DNA from: Paraferrimonas haliotis
Lineage (GTDB): Bacteria; Pseudomonadota; Gammaproteobacteria; Enterobacterales; Shewanellaceae
NCBI RefSeq assembly: GCF_002282895.1
Contig: NZ_NRRB01000001.1
Span: 620,001 to 684,000 of the forward strand
Reading direction: 5' to 3'
Length of the DNA: 64,000 bases
Position numbers and translations under genes: made by a program. The notes beneath the pieces were generated by a model. That model was not told where the DNA came from, did not search any database, and saw nothing but the letters and a program-made list of their open reading frames with translations. Each line of letters starts with the position of its first letter. The first letter of the stretch is position 1. Below, piece by piece: positions 29,480-39,258 of the stretch.

Positions 29480-29686
29480 ATGCAAACCAAACACTTATTG
29501 AGCTTAATGATGGCAGCCACCCTAGTGGCCGGGCTATCAGGTTGTGCTGAGTTAAAGCAAACGGGCAAAGAAGTGGGCCACGCTACTAAAGAAGCGACCA
29601 CCGCCATTGGTCACGGCTCTCGCGATGCGGTAAAAGCGGTGGGGCACACTTCTAAAAAAGTGATACAAGACATTAAGGAAAGCTAA
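29480..29686 (+). CDS. Small lipoprotein with GH-repeat tail, unknown function
   Basis: 68 residues from the ATG at 29480. The lipoprotein signal ends in LSGC (Cys22), preceded by MMAATLVAG. The mature part of 47 residues is charged and helical, with recurring segments GHATKEATTAIGHGSRDAV and VGHTSKKV spaced so that GH pairs recur about every 11 residues. It looks like entericidin or Lpp-type small helical lipoproteins, but I do not recognise a specific family. It lies between the porin terminator and the phoB promoter. Confidence 0.7.
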   Translation: MQTKHLLSLMMAATLVAGLSGCAELKQTGKEVGHATKEATTAIGHGSRDAVKAVGHTSKKVIQDIKES

Positions 29687-29734
29687 GCGGTTTGTCGGTT
29701 GCGATCAAACCATAACTTTTAAGCTTGGGAAAAA

Positions 29735-29768
29735 ACGTCATAAATCTGTAATATAGAATGCTAATAAT
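29735..29768 (+). promoter_or_regulatory. Pho box and -10 of phoB
   Basis: ACGTCAT-AAAT-CTGTAAT at 29735-29752 matches the PhoB consensus CTGTCATAAATCTGTCAT at 15 of 18 positions. A -10 element TAATAA starts 10 bp downstream at 29762, the spacing used at PhoB-activated promoters, where the box replaces the -35. This implies autoregulation of phoBR. Confidence 0.82.
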
Positions 29769-29803
29769 AGCGGCCATTAGCTCATATTACGGAATTCTTA
29801 TAG

Positions 29804-30493
29804 ATGCCAGCCCGAATACTTGTTGTTGAAGATGAAGCCGCGATCCGCGACATGCTCACCTTTGTATTGGAGCAGCACGGATATTTAGTCGTTACTGCCG
29901 ATGATTACGCCAGCGGCATTGCTAAGATTGCCGAGCCTTATCCGGATCTGATTTTATTAGATTGGATGTTGCCCGGGGGCAATGGCATCGCGCTTGCAAA
30001 ACATGTTAAACAAGAAGAGTTCACCCGTCACATCCCGATTATTATGCTGACTGCTCGCGGTGAAGAAGAAGACAAAGTAAAAGGCTTAGAAGTCGGGGCC
30101 GATGACTTTGTTACCAAACCTTTTTCTCCAAAAGAGCTTATGGCGCGCATAAAAGCGGTATTAAGGCGCAGCGCCCCTACTCGAGTTGATGAGCCCATTG
30201 ACTTTCAAGGGCTTGTGCTTGACCCTGTCAGTCACCGTGTCAGTGCTAACGAGCAAATGTTGGACATGGGGCCTACCGAATTTAGACTTTTGCATTTCTT
30301 TATGACTCACCCAGAACGAGTTTACAGCCGCGAGCAGCTGTTAAATAACGTCTGGGGAACCAATGTGTATGTTGAAGATAGAACCGTTGACGTGCACATT
30401 CGTCGCCTGCGTAAAGCCATTGAACATTCAGGCCACGACCGCATGATTCAAACGGTACGCGGTGCTGGCTATCGATTCTCAACGCGCTCATGA
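29804..30493 (+). CDS. phoB: Phosphate regulon response regulator PhoB
   Basis: 229 residues. The receiver domain has the acidic pocket VVEDE, phospho-acceptor Asp53 in LLDWMLPG, and Lys in TKPFSPKEL. The C-terminal OmpR-type winged helix ends [18 protein letters not shown]...[14 protein letters not shown]. It activates genes at Pho boxes under phosphate limitation. Its own promoter carries a near-consensus box. The stop overlaps the phoR start by 4 nt. Confidence 0.96.
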   Translation: MPARILVVEDEAAIRDMLTFVLEQHGYLVVTADDYASGIAKIAEPYPDLILLDWMLPGGNGIALAKHVKQEEFTRHIPIIMLTARGEEEDKVKGLEVGADDFVTKPFSPKELMARIKAVLRRSAPTRVDEPIDFQGLVLDPVSHRVSANEQMLDMGPTEFRLLHFFMTHPERVYSREQLLNNVWGTNVYVEDRTVDVHIRRLRKAIEHSGHDRMIQTVRGAGYRFSTRS

Positions 30494-31818
30494 CTGAATC
30501 TTTAACTTCGCGCCAAATCGGCGTTCGTTTAGTGCTTTTACTGGCCGTACTGGGGTTACTAGGGTGGGTTTTGAACGCTGTCTGGCAAACCCTTTTCTTT
30601 GGTACGCTCGCCGCTTTAGTGTGGCATTTGCGGCAACAACAACGATTGTCCGACTGGCTTTGGCGAGACAATAAGCTGCTTCCTCCGAAAGGGCAGGGCT
30701 ATTGGGAAGAAATCTTTAACGGCCTTTATCGAATGCAAAGCCAGCATCGTCGTAAACAACGGCATCTAGCCCACTTACTGCGCCAATTTCGTCAAGGGGC
30801 TGAAGCATTACCCGATGCTGCAGTGGTGTTAGACAACGACTTCTCCATTATTTGGTGCAACAAAATGGCGACACTGCATTTGGGTTTGCAATGGCCCAAT
30901 GACCAGTCACAGCGCATTGATAACTTGTTGCGTATGCCAGAATTCACACAGTATTTGTCAGCACGAGAATTTGCCGAGCCGTTTGAAATGGTGCCCATTC
31001 CAACGCGAGGGCATAAGGTCGAAATTCGAATCATTAGCTACGGCGATGGACAATATTTGTTGATTGGACGGGACGTGCAGCGGGTCCGCCAACTTGAAGG
31101 TATGCGCCGCAACTTTGTCAGTAACGTCAGCCATGAGTTAAAAACACCACTTACGGTTTTGTATGGCTATTTAGAAATGATGGCCATGAGCGCCCCCGAC
31201 AATCAAGCAAAAGCGATTGCGCTAATGCAGCAACAAGCAACGCGCATGAACGCCATGGTGGAGCAGTTGTTAGAGCTATCTCGAATGGAGTCTGCCAGCA
31301 CCATTGAGTTGAATAAGCCTATAAATTTGGCTTCATTGATGGCGGAAGTTAAAAACGAAGCGCAGGGGCTGGCCAGTCCTTCGCATCAATTGGTGTTTGA
31401 TGTCGATACTCAAGTCAGCTGCTACGGCAGTGAAATGCAGCTGCACTCAGCTTTTAGTAATTTAATAAGCAACGCCATTCGCTACTCTGTAGACGGTGGT
31501 CAAATTGAGGTTTCCTGGCAAAAAGTAGCGCTAGGGGTTAAGTTTTCAGTATCGGACCAAGGTATTGGCATCGATACCAGCCATTTTAATCGTCTAACAG
31601 AACGCTTCTACCGAGTGGATGATGCGCGAAGTCGAGACAACGGTGGCAGTGGCTTGGGGCTTGCTATCGTCAAGCACGCGTTAAGTGCCTATGACGCTGA
31701 GCTTACCTTAACCAGTGAGCTGGGTAAGGGGAGCTGTTTTAGTTTCATTATTCCAAACAAATACGTGTGTGTCTCCTCTCAAGATGAGGGCTCGACGCCT
31801 GGAGCTATAAACACGTGA
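30490..31818 (+). CDS. phoR: Phosphate regulon sensor histidine kinase PhoR
   Basis: 442 residues. Two hydrophobic segments at about 12-47 anchor it to the inner membrane without a large periplasmic loop, as in E. coli PhoR. A PAS-like region (about 105-195) is followed by the H-box [19 protein letters not shown] with His215, then N ([10 protein letters not shown]), G1 (SDQGIGID) and G2 ([10 protein letters not shown]) boxes. It overlaps phoB (ATGA) and the next gene, so the three are translationally coupled. Confidence 0.96.
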   Translation: MTESLTSRQIGVRLVLLLAVLGLLGWVLNAVWQTLFFGTLAALVWHLRQQQRLSDWLWRDNKLLPPKGQGYWEEIFNGLYRMQSQHRRKQRHLAHLLRQFRQGAEALPDAAVVLDNDFSIIWCNKMATLHLGLQWPNDQSQRIDNLLRMPEFTQYLSAREFAEPFEMVPIPTRGHKVEIRIISYGDGQYLLIGRDVQRVRQLEGMRRNFVSNVSHELKTPLTVLYGYLEMMAMSAPDNQAKAIALMQQQATRMNAMVEQLLELSRMESASTIELNKPINLASLMAEVKNEAQGLASPSHQLVFDVDTQVSCYGSEMQLHSAFSNLISNAIRYSVDGGQIEVSWQKVALGVKFSVSDQGIGIDTSHFNRLTERFYRVDDARSRDNGGSGLGLAIVKHALSAYDAELTLTSELGKGSCFSFIIPNKYVCVSSQDEGSTPGAINT

Positions 31819-32831
31819 TGGCGGTGGCGATGCGACTTTTAAAAGGTGTGGGGCTGGCTAGCCTATTGCTGCCCTTTGCAACGTTCGCCGAGTCCAGCTT
31901 GCAAACCGCGACTCAGGTTAGCTCAGAAGCCACAGCGCAAGCGCTGCCAAACTATCAAAAAGTCATTGGTGTGTCGGGTAATCTATCTTCGGTGGGATCC
32001 GACACCCTGGCCAATATGATGACAGCGTGGGCACAGGCATTTAAATACATTTACCCTGGTGTCAACGTGCAGATTCAAGCGGCGGGCTCATCCACCGCCC
32101 CAACCGCGCTCACTCAGTCTACCTCACAATTTGGTCCCATGAGTCGAGTTATGAAACCCAATGAAATTGAGGCGTTTGAGAACCAGTTTGGCTATCAACC
32201 GACTCCGGTGCGAGTGGCCATTGATGCGTTGGCAATTTTTGTTCATCAAGACAACCCGATTGACGGCTTAACCCTTGAGCAAATTGACGGTGTGTTTTCA
32301 GTAACTCGCCGTTGTGGCGGCGATCGAGTTGAGCGCTGGGGAGACATTGGCGGGCAAGGGGATTGGCGTCAACGCGACTTCCAATTGTATGGCCGTAACT
32401 CGGTTTCTGGCACCTACGGTTATTTTAAAGAACGAGCCTTGTGCAAAGGTGACTTTAAAAACACCGTTAATGAGCAGCCCGGTTCCGCATCGGTTGTTCA
32501 ATCGGTTTCGCGATCTTTGAATGCCATTGGCTATTCTGGTATTGGTTATCAAACGGCTGGGGTCAAAAGCGTGGCGGTGGCCAATGCAGAGGGTCACTAC
32601 ATTGACGCAACCAAAGAAAACGCCGCTCAAGGACTGTATCCCTTGGCGCGCTATTTATACGTATACGTCAATAAACACCCCAATCGTCCGCTCTCGCCAA
32701 TGGAGCGCGAATTCATACGCTATATCTTGTCTGCCCAAGGGCAAAGCTTGGTTCAAAAAGAAGGCTACGTGGCGGTACCAAACGCCATTGTTGAGCGGGA
32801 TTTAGCCCGGCTGGGTATAGACGCTAAATGA
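31815..32831 (+). CDS. PstS-like phosphate-binding protein coupled to phoBR
   Basis: 338 residues with a signal peptide ([14 protein letters not shown]). The phosphate-binding-protein-like domain has [18 protein letters not shown], the loop [12 protein letters not shown] and the second-lobe motif [13 protein letters not shown]. It would bind phosphate in the periplasm for PstCAB. The start is the GTG overlapping the phoR stop (an ATG follows at once). It lies in the phoBR operon about 4 kb from pstCAB and is not directly beside them. Its 3' end overlaps the convergent ppx by 8 bp. Confidence 0.85.
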   Translation: MMAVAMRLLKGVGLASLLLPFATFAESSLQTATQVSSEATAQALPNYQKVIGVSGNLSSVGSDTLANMMTAWAQAFKYIYPGVNVQIQAAGSSTAPTALTQSTSQFGPMSRVMKPNEIEAFENQFGYQPTPVRVAIDALAIFVHQDNPIDGLTLEQIDGVFSVTRRCGGDRVERWGDIGGQGDWRQRDFQLYGRNSVSGTYGYFKERALCKGDFKNTVNEQPGSASVVQSVSRSLNAIGYSGIGYQTAGVKSVAVANAEGHYIDATKENAAQGLYPLARYLYVYVNKHPNRPLSPMEREFIRYILSAQGQSLVQKEGYVAVPNAIVERDLARLGIDAK

Positions 32832-34287
32832 TCTCCAACTTGATTCCTGCGGCCGCCAAATAGTCTTGCTCTCGTTCTAATTCGGATTGCAGTAAGTCGT
32901 TGCCCAGTGTCTCCAAGCCGATGTGCAGTTGAAACGAGTTTGCGTCGACATGCAAGCGGGCGTCTACACTTTGATTGCTGTGCCCTAAATGCAATAAACA
33001 AGCGATGCGCAGTGCGACTAGAGCATTTATAAGCTGAGTTGATGAGGCAATTTCTACCGCTAGCGGTTGCATCGACTTTAAGTTCTTACGGTGATTTAAC
33101 ACCAGCCACGCCAGTACCTGTTGCTGTTCAATGGTAAACCCCGGTAGATTGCTTTGCGATAAAATGTAATGGCCATGGCGTTGAAAACCTTTGGCGTTCA
33201 TCTGTAGACCGATCTCATGTAACTGTGCCGCCCATAGAACCAAGTTTCGCTGTTGTGGGGTTAGCTCATAGTGGGCAATGAGCATTGATAAGCTGCGACA
33301 CACATTGTCAGCATGGGCGATATCCACGTGATACAGCTTACTGATGCTGTTGATGGTTTGATTGGCAACGGAGGCTATCGGTTTGCTATGCAGCATTTCG
33401 CTAATAACACCCTCGCGCAGCGCGCCTCGACTAAAGCTCATGGAGTCAATATCGAATACCGCGAATACGCCTCGCAAAATGGCTAAGCCGCCAGGGAGTA
33501 CTTTAAGCCGCTGTTCATCTAGGCCTTGCTCCAACAGCTTAGTCGGGTTGTCGATCACCTGTTGTTGCAGTTTCTTTAAGTGAGCGTCGGTCAAGCGGCT
33601 TGCATCGCTGGCTTGCCCTAAACACAAATTCATAATGGCTTTGACGGTGCCGCTGGTACCAATAGTGCTCTGCCACCCGTTACGTTTGTATTGAGCGGCA
33701 ATACCGTGCAGTTGTCGCTGCGCTCTTAATTTGGCTTTTTTAAATTGGCGTTTGGTTATCGCTTCAGAGAAATAGATCTGTTGAAAGCTGACGCAACCCA
33801 TGGCTTCGCTATGGAGCATTTTCGGTGTTTTAGCACCGGCCAGAATAACCTCGGTACTGCCGCCGCCTATGTCGATGATGAGGCTGTTATTGGTAATGGG
33901 TTGTTCTAATCGCACACCTTGATAAATCAAACGGGCTTCTTCAACACCGGCAACCACTTCAACTGGGGTGGGTAACAGTCGGTTAGCCGGTGTCAGGAAT
34001 TGAGCTCGATTAGGCGCTTGGCGCAGGGCAAAGGTGGCCACCGCACGCACTTCACTGACGTTAAGCTGTGACAGCTTATCGGCAAATTGCGCCAAACACT
34101 GCAGTCCCCGCTCAATGGCATCTTCACTTAAATTACCGTGCTCGTCGATACCTTGCGCAAGTCGAACTCGTTGTTTAAACGAATACACTTGTTGAATTTG
34201 TTGTTTCACCTCTCGAGCAACGCAAAAGTGAAAGCTGTTGGATCCCATGTCGATGGCGGCAACTAATTTATCTGTTTCAGCGGCCAT
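32824..34287 (-). CDS. ppx: Exopolyphosphatase (Ppx/GppA family)
   Basis: 487 residues from the ATG at 34287. The N-terminal actin-like fold shows [18 protein letters not shown] and the second phosphate loop [16 protein letters not shown], then a C-terminal HD-like helical domain. It releases phosphate from polyphosphate chain ends; a pppGpp phosphatase role (GppA) is possible. The start overlaps the ppk stop by 11 nt. The longer frame up to 34389 lies within ppk and is not used. Confidence 0.93.
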   Translation of the reverse strand: MAAETDKLVAAIDMGSNSFHFCVAREVKQQIQQVYSFKQRVRLAQGIDEHGNLSEDAIERGLQCLAQFADKLSQLNVSEVRAVATFALRQAPNRAQFLTPANRLLPTPVEVVAGVEEARLIYQGVRLEQPITNNSLIIDIGGGSTEVILAGAKTPKMLHSEAMGCVSFQQIYFSEAITKRQFKKAKLRAQRQLHGIAAQYKRNGWQSTIGTSGTVKAIMNLCLGQASDASRLTDAHLKKLQQQVIDNPTKLLEQGLDEQRLKVLPGGLAILRGVFAVFDIDSMSFSRGALREGVISEMLHSKPIASVANQTINSISKLYHVDIAHADNVCRSLSMLIAHYELTPQQRNLVLWAAQLHEIGLQMNAKGFQRHGHYILSQSNLPGFTIEQQQVLAWLVLNHRKNLKSMQPLAVEIASSTQLINALVALRIACLLHLGHSNQSVDARLHVDANSFQLHIGLETLGNDLLQSELEREQDYLAAAGIKLEII

Positions 34288-36367
34288 TGGTTTGTTCCCG
34301 TGCAAGTAAATACTCGTATATTTCCGTCTGAGAACGCATTTTACGACGGTTACCTCGAGCCATGTAGCTATTGGCTTGGGTCGCGTCAATAGCCCTCGCT
34401 TTAGTGGTATCTTGCCAGTGCAGAGTTAAGGTATCTAGGATGATTTGCTTAAGGTCGTGGTCATACACAGGGCAACCCACCTCAACGCGCATTTCGAGAT
34501 TACGCCGCATTAGGTCCGCCGAAGTAATGTAGACTTTTTTCTCGCCTTTTCCGTAGAAATAGAGCACTCGAGGATGCTCTAAAAAACGGTCGACAATGCT
34601 AATGGCACGAATGTTATCCGATAGTCCGGTTAAGCCGGGTTTAAGTCCGCACATGCCTCGTATGATCAAGCGAATACTCACACCGGCGCTTGAGGCTTGA
34701 TACAGCTTTTCAATGACCTCTTTATCTACCAAGTTGTTAATTTTAAATATAATCTCTGCGCGTTTTGACAACTTTGCTTGTTCGATTTCGTCGTCGATTA
34801 ACTGCAGCAAGCGTGTTTTGGCTTTATTTGGAGAAACCAACAGGTGTTCAAAATGCTGATCTTGATAGGGTTTACTAATAAATTCAAATACCTGAGAAAC
34901 TTCCTGGGTGATGCGTTTATCTTTGGTGAATAGGGCTAGGTCGGTGTAGATTTTTGCTGTTTTCTCGTGAAAGTTACCGGTGCCAACATGCGCGTATCGG
35001 CACAAACCGGAAGCCTCTTGGCGCTCAATTAAGCACAGTTTTGCGTGCACTTTTAAACTGCTGATGCCAAAGCTAACGTGAATCCCGTGTTCACTTAAGC
35101 GCTTAGACCAGTCAATATTGGCTTCTTCATCGAAACGAGCTTTTAATTCTACAACCACCTGAACTTGCTTGCCGTTTTGAGCTGCATCAATCAGTGAAGC
35201 GATCACTCGAGAGTTTTTAGCAACGCGATATAAATTAATGGAAATCTTACTAACCGCTGGGTCAAAAGCCGCCTGACGTAAAAATTCAGTCAGGTAAGAA
35301 AAACGATGGTAAGGGTAATACAGCAAGACATCTTTGTGGCTAATAGCATCGAAAACCGTATTAAAACTCTCGAACTGCTTAGTTTTGATGGCAGGTAGTT
35401 TTGGATGCTCTAGGTATTTTCTACTGGGATTGGGAAAACTGATAAAATCTCGAAAGTTGTGGTAGCGCCCTCCAGGAATCAGACTCGAGCTTTGTTTTAT
35501 ACCGAGCTGATCAATGAGTCGCTGCAAGCAATGGCTGGGCATTTCTCTATCATAAACAAAGCGTACTGGAGCTGCTGTCAGTCGTTGCTTTAAGCCGTGA
35601 GACATTTTTTCAGTAAAACTTAACTCGAGATCTTCCGATAAGTCGAATTCCGCGTCTCGAGTCAGCTTCATCGAATGGCACTCAATGAAGTCGAATTCGA
35701 AAAAGCCTTTAAACAACTCTTCAATGCAATAGCGAATAACGTTATCCAACAAAATGAGTGATTTTCGCTTCTTACTCTTTTCAGGAGGTAACTGTAAAAA
35801 ACGCGGTAGACGATGAGAGGGCACTTCAATTAATGCGTATTGAACGGTGTCGTTCTTATGCAGGGCCACCATTAAGTAGGTCAGTCCATCGCTAATGACG
35901 TCGGTTAGATTGGGCACACCGTCGAGCACGATGGGGGTGATGTGGCGTTTGATCTTATCCTTGAAATATTGTTGTGCCCAAGCCGCTTGGTTTTCGCTCA
36001 TTTGATTTTCATTAATCAAAAAGATATTGCGCCGGGCTAGATCCCGTAAACAAATTGCATAGATGTCATCAAACTCTTGTTGCAACAGCAGCACTTTTTG
36101 TTGGATACGTTCCAGTAAGGCAGCGGCTCCGAGATCAACGCCTCGCTCTTGTTCGATAAGCACTTTGCGATGCACGTTGGCAACGCGCACTCGAAAAAAC
36201 TCGTCGAGGTTATTTGAGAAAATACCAAGAAAGCGGACGCGCTCTATGACAGGGACCGATGGGTCCGCAGCCTCTTGCAATACTCGCTCGTTAAAGGACA
36301 ACCAACTGATCTCTTTTTCAACCAACTGCGTCGTTGTTTTGGTTGAATGAGGGACAAAAGACTGCAT
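34277..36367 (-). CDS. ppk: Polyphosphate kinase 1
   Basis: 696 residues. It makes polyphosphate from ATP. The N-terminus carries EISWLSFNERVLQEAADPSVPVIERVRFL, then SNNLDEFFRVR. The phosphohistidine region is LKVHAKLCLIE and AHVGTGNFHEKTAKIYTDLALF, and a C-terminal MRRNLEMRVEVGCPV follows. A GGAGG ribosome site precedes the ATG. It is encoded 18 nt after an ACT-domain gene and overlaps ppx, forming an operon that produces and degrades polyphosphate beside the Pho system. Confidence 0.96.
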   Translation of the reverse strand: MQSFVPHSTKTTTQLVEKEISWLSFNERVLQEAADPSVPVIERVRFLGIFSNNLDEFFRVRVANVHRKVLIEQERGVDLGAAALLERIQQKVLLLQQEFDDIYAICLRDLARRNIFLINENQMSENQAAWAQQYFKDKIKRHITPIVLDGVPNLTDVISDGLTYLMVALHKNDTVQYALIEVPSHRLPRFLQLPPEKSKKRKSLILLDNVIRYCIEELFKGFFEFDFIECHSMKLTRDAEFDLSEDLELSFTEKMSHGLKQRLTAAPVRFVYDREMPSHCLQRLIDQLGIKQSSSLIPGGRYHNFRDFISFPNPSRKYLEHPKLPAIKTKQFESFNTVFDAISHKDVLLYYPYHRFSYLTEFLRQAAFDPAVSKISINLYRVAKNSRVIASLIDAAQNGKQVQVVVELKARFDEEANIDWSKRLSEHGIHVSFGISSLKVHAKLCLIERQEASGLCRYAHVGTGNFHEKTAKIYTDLALFTKDKRITQEVSQVFEFISKPYQDQHFEHLLVSPNKAKTRLLQLIDDEIEQAKLSKRAEIIFKINNLVDKEVIEKLYQASSAGVSIRLIIRGMCGLKPGLTGLSDNIRAISIVDRFLEHPRVLYFYGKGEKKVYITSADLMRRNLEMRVEVGCPVYDHDLKQIILDTLTLHWQDTTKARAIDATQANSYMARGNRRKMRSQTEIYEYLLAREQTNGR

Positions 36368-36385
36368 GCTGCCTCCAGAGAGTGG

Positions 36386-36883
36386 TTAATTTATTAGATC
36401 AACTTGAACATCATCACCAATTTCAAACAACTTTTGTTGTAATCGCTCGTAGACTTCAGCATCGACCGGACTTAAGGTGAGTTCGGCTTTAAATAGCGCC
36501 AAACCAGTGTGGCTTGCCGACTCTCTACTACTGGAAAAGCGCTCAATGTTAATGGACATTGCTGCAATCATATTGGAAATTTGATGTACAAATCCAGAGC
36601 GGTCATTACCAACAACTTGGACGTTTACTGTTGGCGAGCTCGGGGTTGGGTCAGCTAATTTTTGGCCGGTTAGGGTCAGTCCATCGATGGCTTCTAGGCT
36701 GTCTCTCAGTTCGTCCCAATGCTGAGGAGCTATCTCAACCACCAAGATAGCGGCGAACAAGGTATCGATATGGCGCAGTTCGGAATCGAGCCAATTGCCT
36801 CCTAGGCGCGAAAGTGGTTGTGCAATTTGTTCTACCAATCCCGGGCGGTCGGGCACCTGAAGCGTTATCAAATATCGTTGCAT
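36386..36883 (-). CDS. GcvR-like tandem ACT-domain protein
   Basis: 165 residues from the ATG at 36883 (MQRYLITLQVPDRPGLVEQIAQPLSRLGGNWLDSEL). A second ACT domain follows at about 85-160 (VQVVGNDRSGFVHQISNMIAAMSINIERFSS). The two-ACT layout is that of GcvR, which binds glycine and antagonises GcvA. A gcvA gene is at 14.9 kb. It is in front of ppk-ppx rather than bcp as in E. coli. A longer frame to 36943 would overlap the pstC promoter and is rejected. Confidence 0.82.
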   Translation of the reverse strand: MQRYLITLQVPDRPGLVEQIAQPLSRLGGNWLDSELRHIDTLFAAILVVEIAPQHWDELRDSLEAIDGLTLTGQKLADPTPSSPTVNVQVVGNDRSGFVHQISNMIAAMSINIERFSSSRESASHTGLALFKAELTLSPVDAEVYERLQQKLFEIGDDVQVDLIN

Positions 36884-36900
36884 AGGTTTGCCTCTGTTTG

Positions 36901-36934
36901 TTGTAACATTAGTGTCATAATATCGAAATATAAT
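36901..36934 (+). promoter_or_regulatory. Pho box and -10 of pstC
   Basis: TTGTAAC-ATTA-GTGTCAT at 36901-36918 has the 7-4-7 direct-repeat layout of PhoB sites. The perfect -10 TATAAT at 36929-36934 begins 10 bp after the box. Transcription should start near 36941, so the upstream TTG at 36936 cannot be the initiation codon. Confidence 0.82.
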
Positions 36935-36980
36935 ATTGGCCAATCAAAATGAGCGCCAACTCCATAATTTGAGGGTAGGA

Positions 36981-39239
36981 ATGAACCAACAGGCTAGTCA
37001 AGCCGAATCACAGTCAACCAAAAGTATCTTCGCTGCGCAACAAGGACGTCGTCGCATTAAAGATAAGCTAACTCAATACAGTGTTAGCCTTGGAGGCATT
37101 GCGGTTTTGTTTGCGTTAGTGCTCATCTTCATTTATCTGGCTTACATAGTAAAGCCATTGTTTGATAGTGCCACCATCTCTAGCATTGACGCTATTGAAT
37201 ATACCTCAAGTGAGCGCACCTTAGCCCTTGGTGCCGATGATCAAGCCCAGCTTATTTACCGGGTTACCGACTCTGGACGGGTTGAGTATTTCGACTCCAG
37301 CACCAATAACCGTGGCATGGTGCGTCGCTTTGAATTACCGCAAGGCGAAGGAGAGTTGGTGAGTTACACCAGTACCACCCATGCCCAGCAACAATTGCAG
37401 GTGTTTGGTAATGATCGTGGGCAAGTTCTGGTGGTGCAGCCAAGCTTCAGAATTACCTATCCCAACGATGTTCGTCAAATCTCTCCGCTTCTTCGTTATC
37501 CTCTTAAACGACAATGGTTTCAGGTTGATGAGCAACACCGTTCTCTCGAGTTGTTGGCCAGCGCCATCAGTGATGACACACTCAGTTTCGCCTACTTGGC
37601 TGACCATCAGTTGCAACTGCGACGAAAGCTTGGTCAACGCAACGTCATAACGGGGGAGGCGCAGTGGCAACAACAATCGGCAACCATTGCGCAGTTACCC
37701 ATGAAACCGGAGCGATTGCTGATAACGCCCGATCAGCGCCAACTGCTGTTACAAAACCAAGACAGCGTCTACGTTTATGACATAAGCCAACTTTCTAAGG
37801 TCAGTTTGCAACAAGTCATCGACCTCTCCGAAACCAAGGCTCGGGTTACCGACATTAAGCTGCTTGCAGGCGCCAGTTCAATACTCATCGCCAGAGAAGA
37901 CGGCTCAATTACTCAATGGTTTGAAGTAAATCAGCCATTTGGTCGAGGCTACCAAAATGTGCGCAGTTTTGATGCCGGTTTTGCGGTGCAAACACTGGTG
38001 ACTGAGCATTATCGCAAAGGATTTGCCGCATACTCCGCTGCGGGTGAGATGACATTGTTCTACAGCACCTCTGAGCGTGAGCTGGTTAACCTCACCGCCG
38101 CTCAAGCGTTCACTAAGGTGGCGGCTTTTAATCCGAGAGCCAATCGTTTGTTGATTGATCTCGACGGTGTAATTCAAGTATTTTCCATCGTCAATGAACA
38201 TCCGGAAATCTCTTGGAGCGCGCTTTGGCAAAAAGTTTGGTACGAGGGGTATCAAGAGCCCGATTATGTGTGGCAATCCACCTCAGCTAACCAAGACTTT
38301 GAAGCAAAACTCAGCTTAACACCGCTGTTGTTCGGCACCATAAAAGCCGCTGCGTATGCCATGTTGTTTGCCATTCCGATAGCGGTTGCCGGGGCAATTT
38401 ATACCGCCTACTTTATGACCGCTGGGGTGCGTCGTATTGTTAAGCCGACCATCGAAATTATGGAGGCTTTACCCACGGTTATTTTGGGATTTTTAGCGGG
38501 TTTGTGGTTGGCACCCATTGTGGAAACCCACCTTTCCGGTTTTTTGTTGATGTTAATTCTTTTACCCTCCAGCTTACTGCTAACGGCCATGATTTGGTGG
38601 ATACTGCCGGCGGCTATCAAAGCACGTTTACCGGAGAATTATCGTGAATTATTGCTGATACCCTTGCTATTAATCGTAGGCTACTCATCATTGTCATTGA
38701 GTCCGACGTTGGAGTTATGGTTGTTTAATGGCGACAGTCGGAGTTACATCACCAATGAGTGGGGCATAGGTTTTGATCAGCGCAACGCGCTCGTGGTTGG
38801 TATTGCAATGGGGTTTGCAGTGATACCCACCATTTTCTCCATTGCTGAAGATGCGATTTTCAGTGTCCCTAAACATTTGTCAAACGGCTCACTTGCACTG
38901 GGTGCTACCCAATGGCAAACGCTAACACGAGTAATTTTGCTCACCGCTTCGCCGGGCATTTTTTCGGCCATTATGATGGGGGTTGGTCGAGCCATTGGTG
39001 AAACCATGATCGTTTTAATGGCTACCGGTAATACGCCATTAATGGATTGGAGTATCTTGGAAGGTATGCGAACACTGGCAGCGAATATTGCCATCGAGAT
39101 GCCTGAATCGGAACTTGGCAGTACCCACTACCGGGTACTATTCCTTGCGGCTCTGGCGTTGCTGGTGATGACCTTTTTGTTTAACACCGTAGCGGAGCTG
39201 ATTCGTCAACGTCTGCGGGATAAATACCGTGCCATGTAG
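36981..39239 (+). CDS. pstC: Phosphate ABC transporter permease PstC with large periplasmic domain
   Basis: 752 residues from the ATG at 36981, more than twice the E. coli PstC (319). One membrane helix near residues 40-62 is followed by about 390 periplasmic residues made of repeated short strands resembling a beta-propeller. The permease core then begins near residue 455 (FGTIKAAAYAMLFAIPIAVAGAIY) with the EAA loop NGSLALGATQWQTLTRVILLTASPGI. It pairs with PstA to import phosphate using PstB. A Pho box and -10 precede it. Confidence 0.9.
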   Translation: MNQQASQAESQSTKSIFAAQQGRRRIKDKLTQYSVSLGGIAVLFALVLIFIYLAYIVKPLFDSATISSIDAIEYTSSERTLALGADDQAQLIYRVTDSGRVEYFDSSTNNRGMVRRFELPQGEGELVSYTSTTHAQQQLQVFGNDRGQVLVVQPSFRITYPNDVRQISPLLRYPLKRQWFQVDEQHRSLELLASAISDDTLSFAYLADHQLQLRRKLGQRNVITGEAQWQQQSATIAQLPMKPERLLITPDQRQLLLQNQDSVYVYDISQLSKVSLQQVIDLSETKARVTDIKLLAGASSILIAREDGSITQWFEVNQPFGRGYQNVRSFDAGFAVQTLVTEHYRKGFAAYSAAGEMTLFYSTSERELVNLTAAQAFTKVAAFNPRANRLLIDLDGVIQVFSIVNEHPEISWSALWQKVWYEGYQEPDYVWQSTSANQDFEAKLSLTPLLFGTIKAAAYAMLFAIPIAVAGAIYTAYFMTAGVRRIVKPTIEIMEALPTVILGFLAGLWLAPIVETHLSGFLLMLILLPSSLLLTAMIWWILPAAIKARLPENYRELLLIPLLLIVGYSSLSLSPTLELWLFNGDSRSYITNEWGIGFDQRNALVVGIAMGFAVIPTIFSIAEDAIFSVPKHLSNGSLALGATQWQTLTRVILLTASPGIFSAIMMGVGRAIGETMIVLMATGNTPLMDWSILEGMRTLAANIAIEMPESELGSTHYRVLFLAALALLVMTFLFNTVAELIRQRLRDKYRAM

Positions 39240-39258
39240 TGCAGAGAGATGATTGTAG

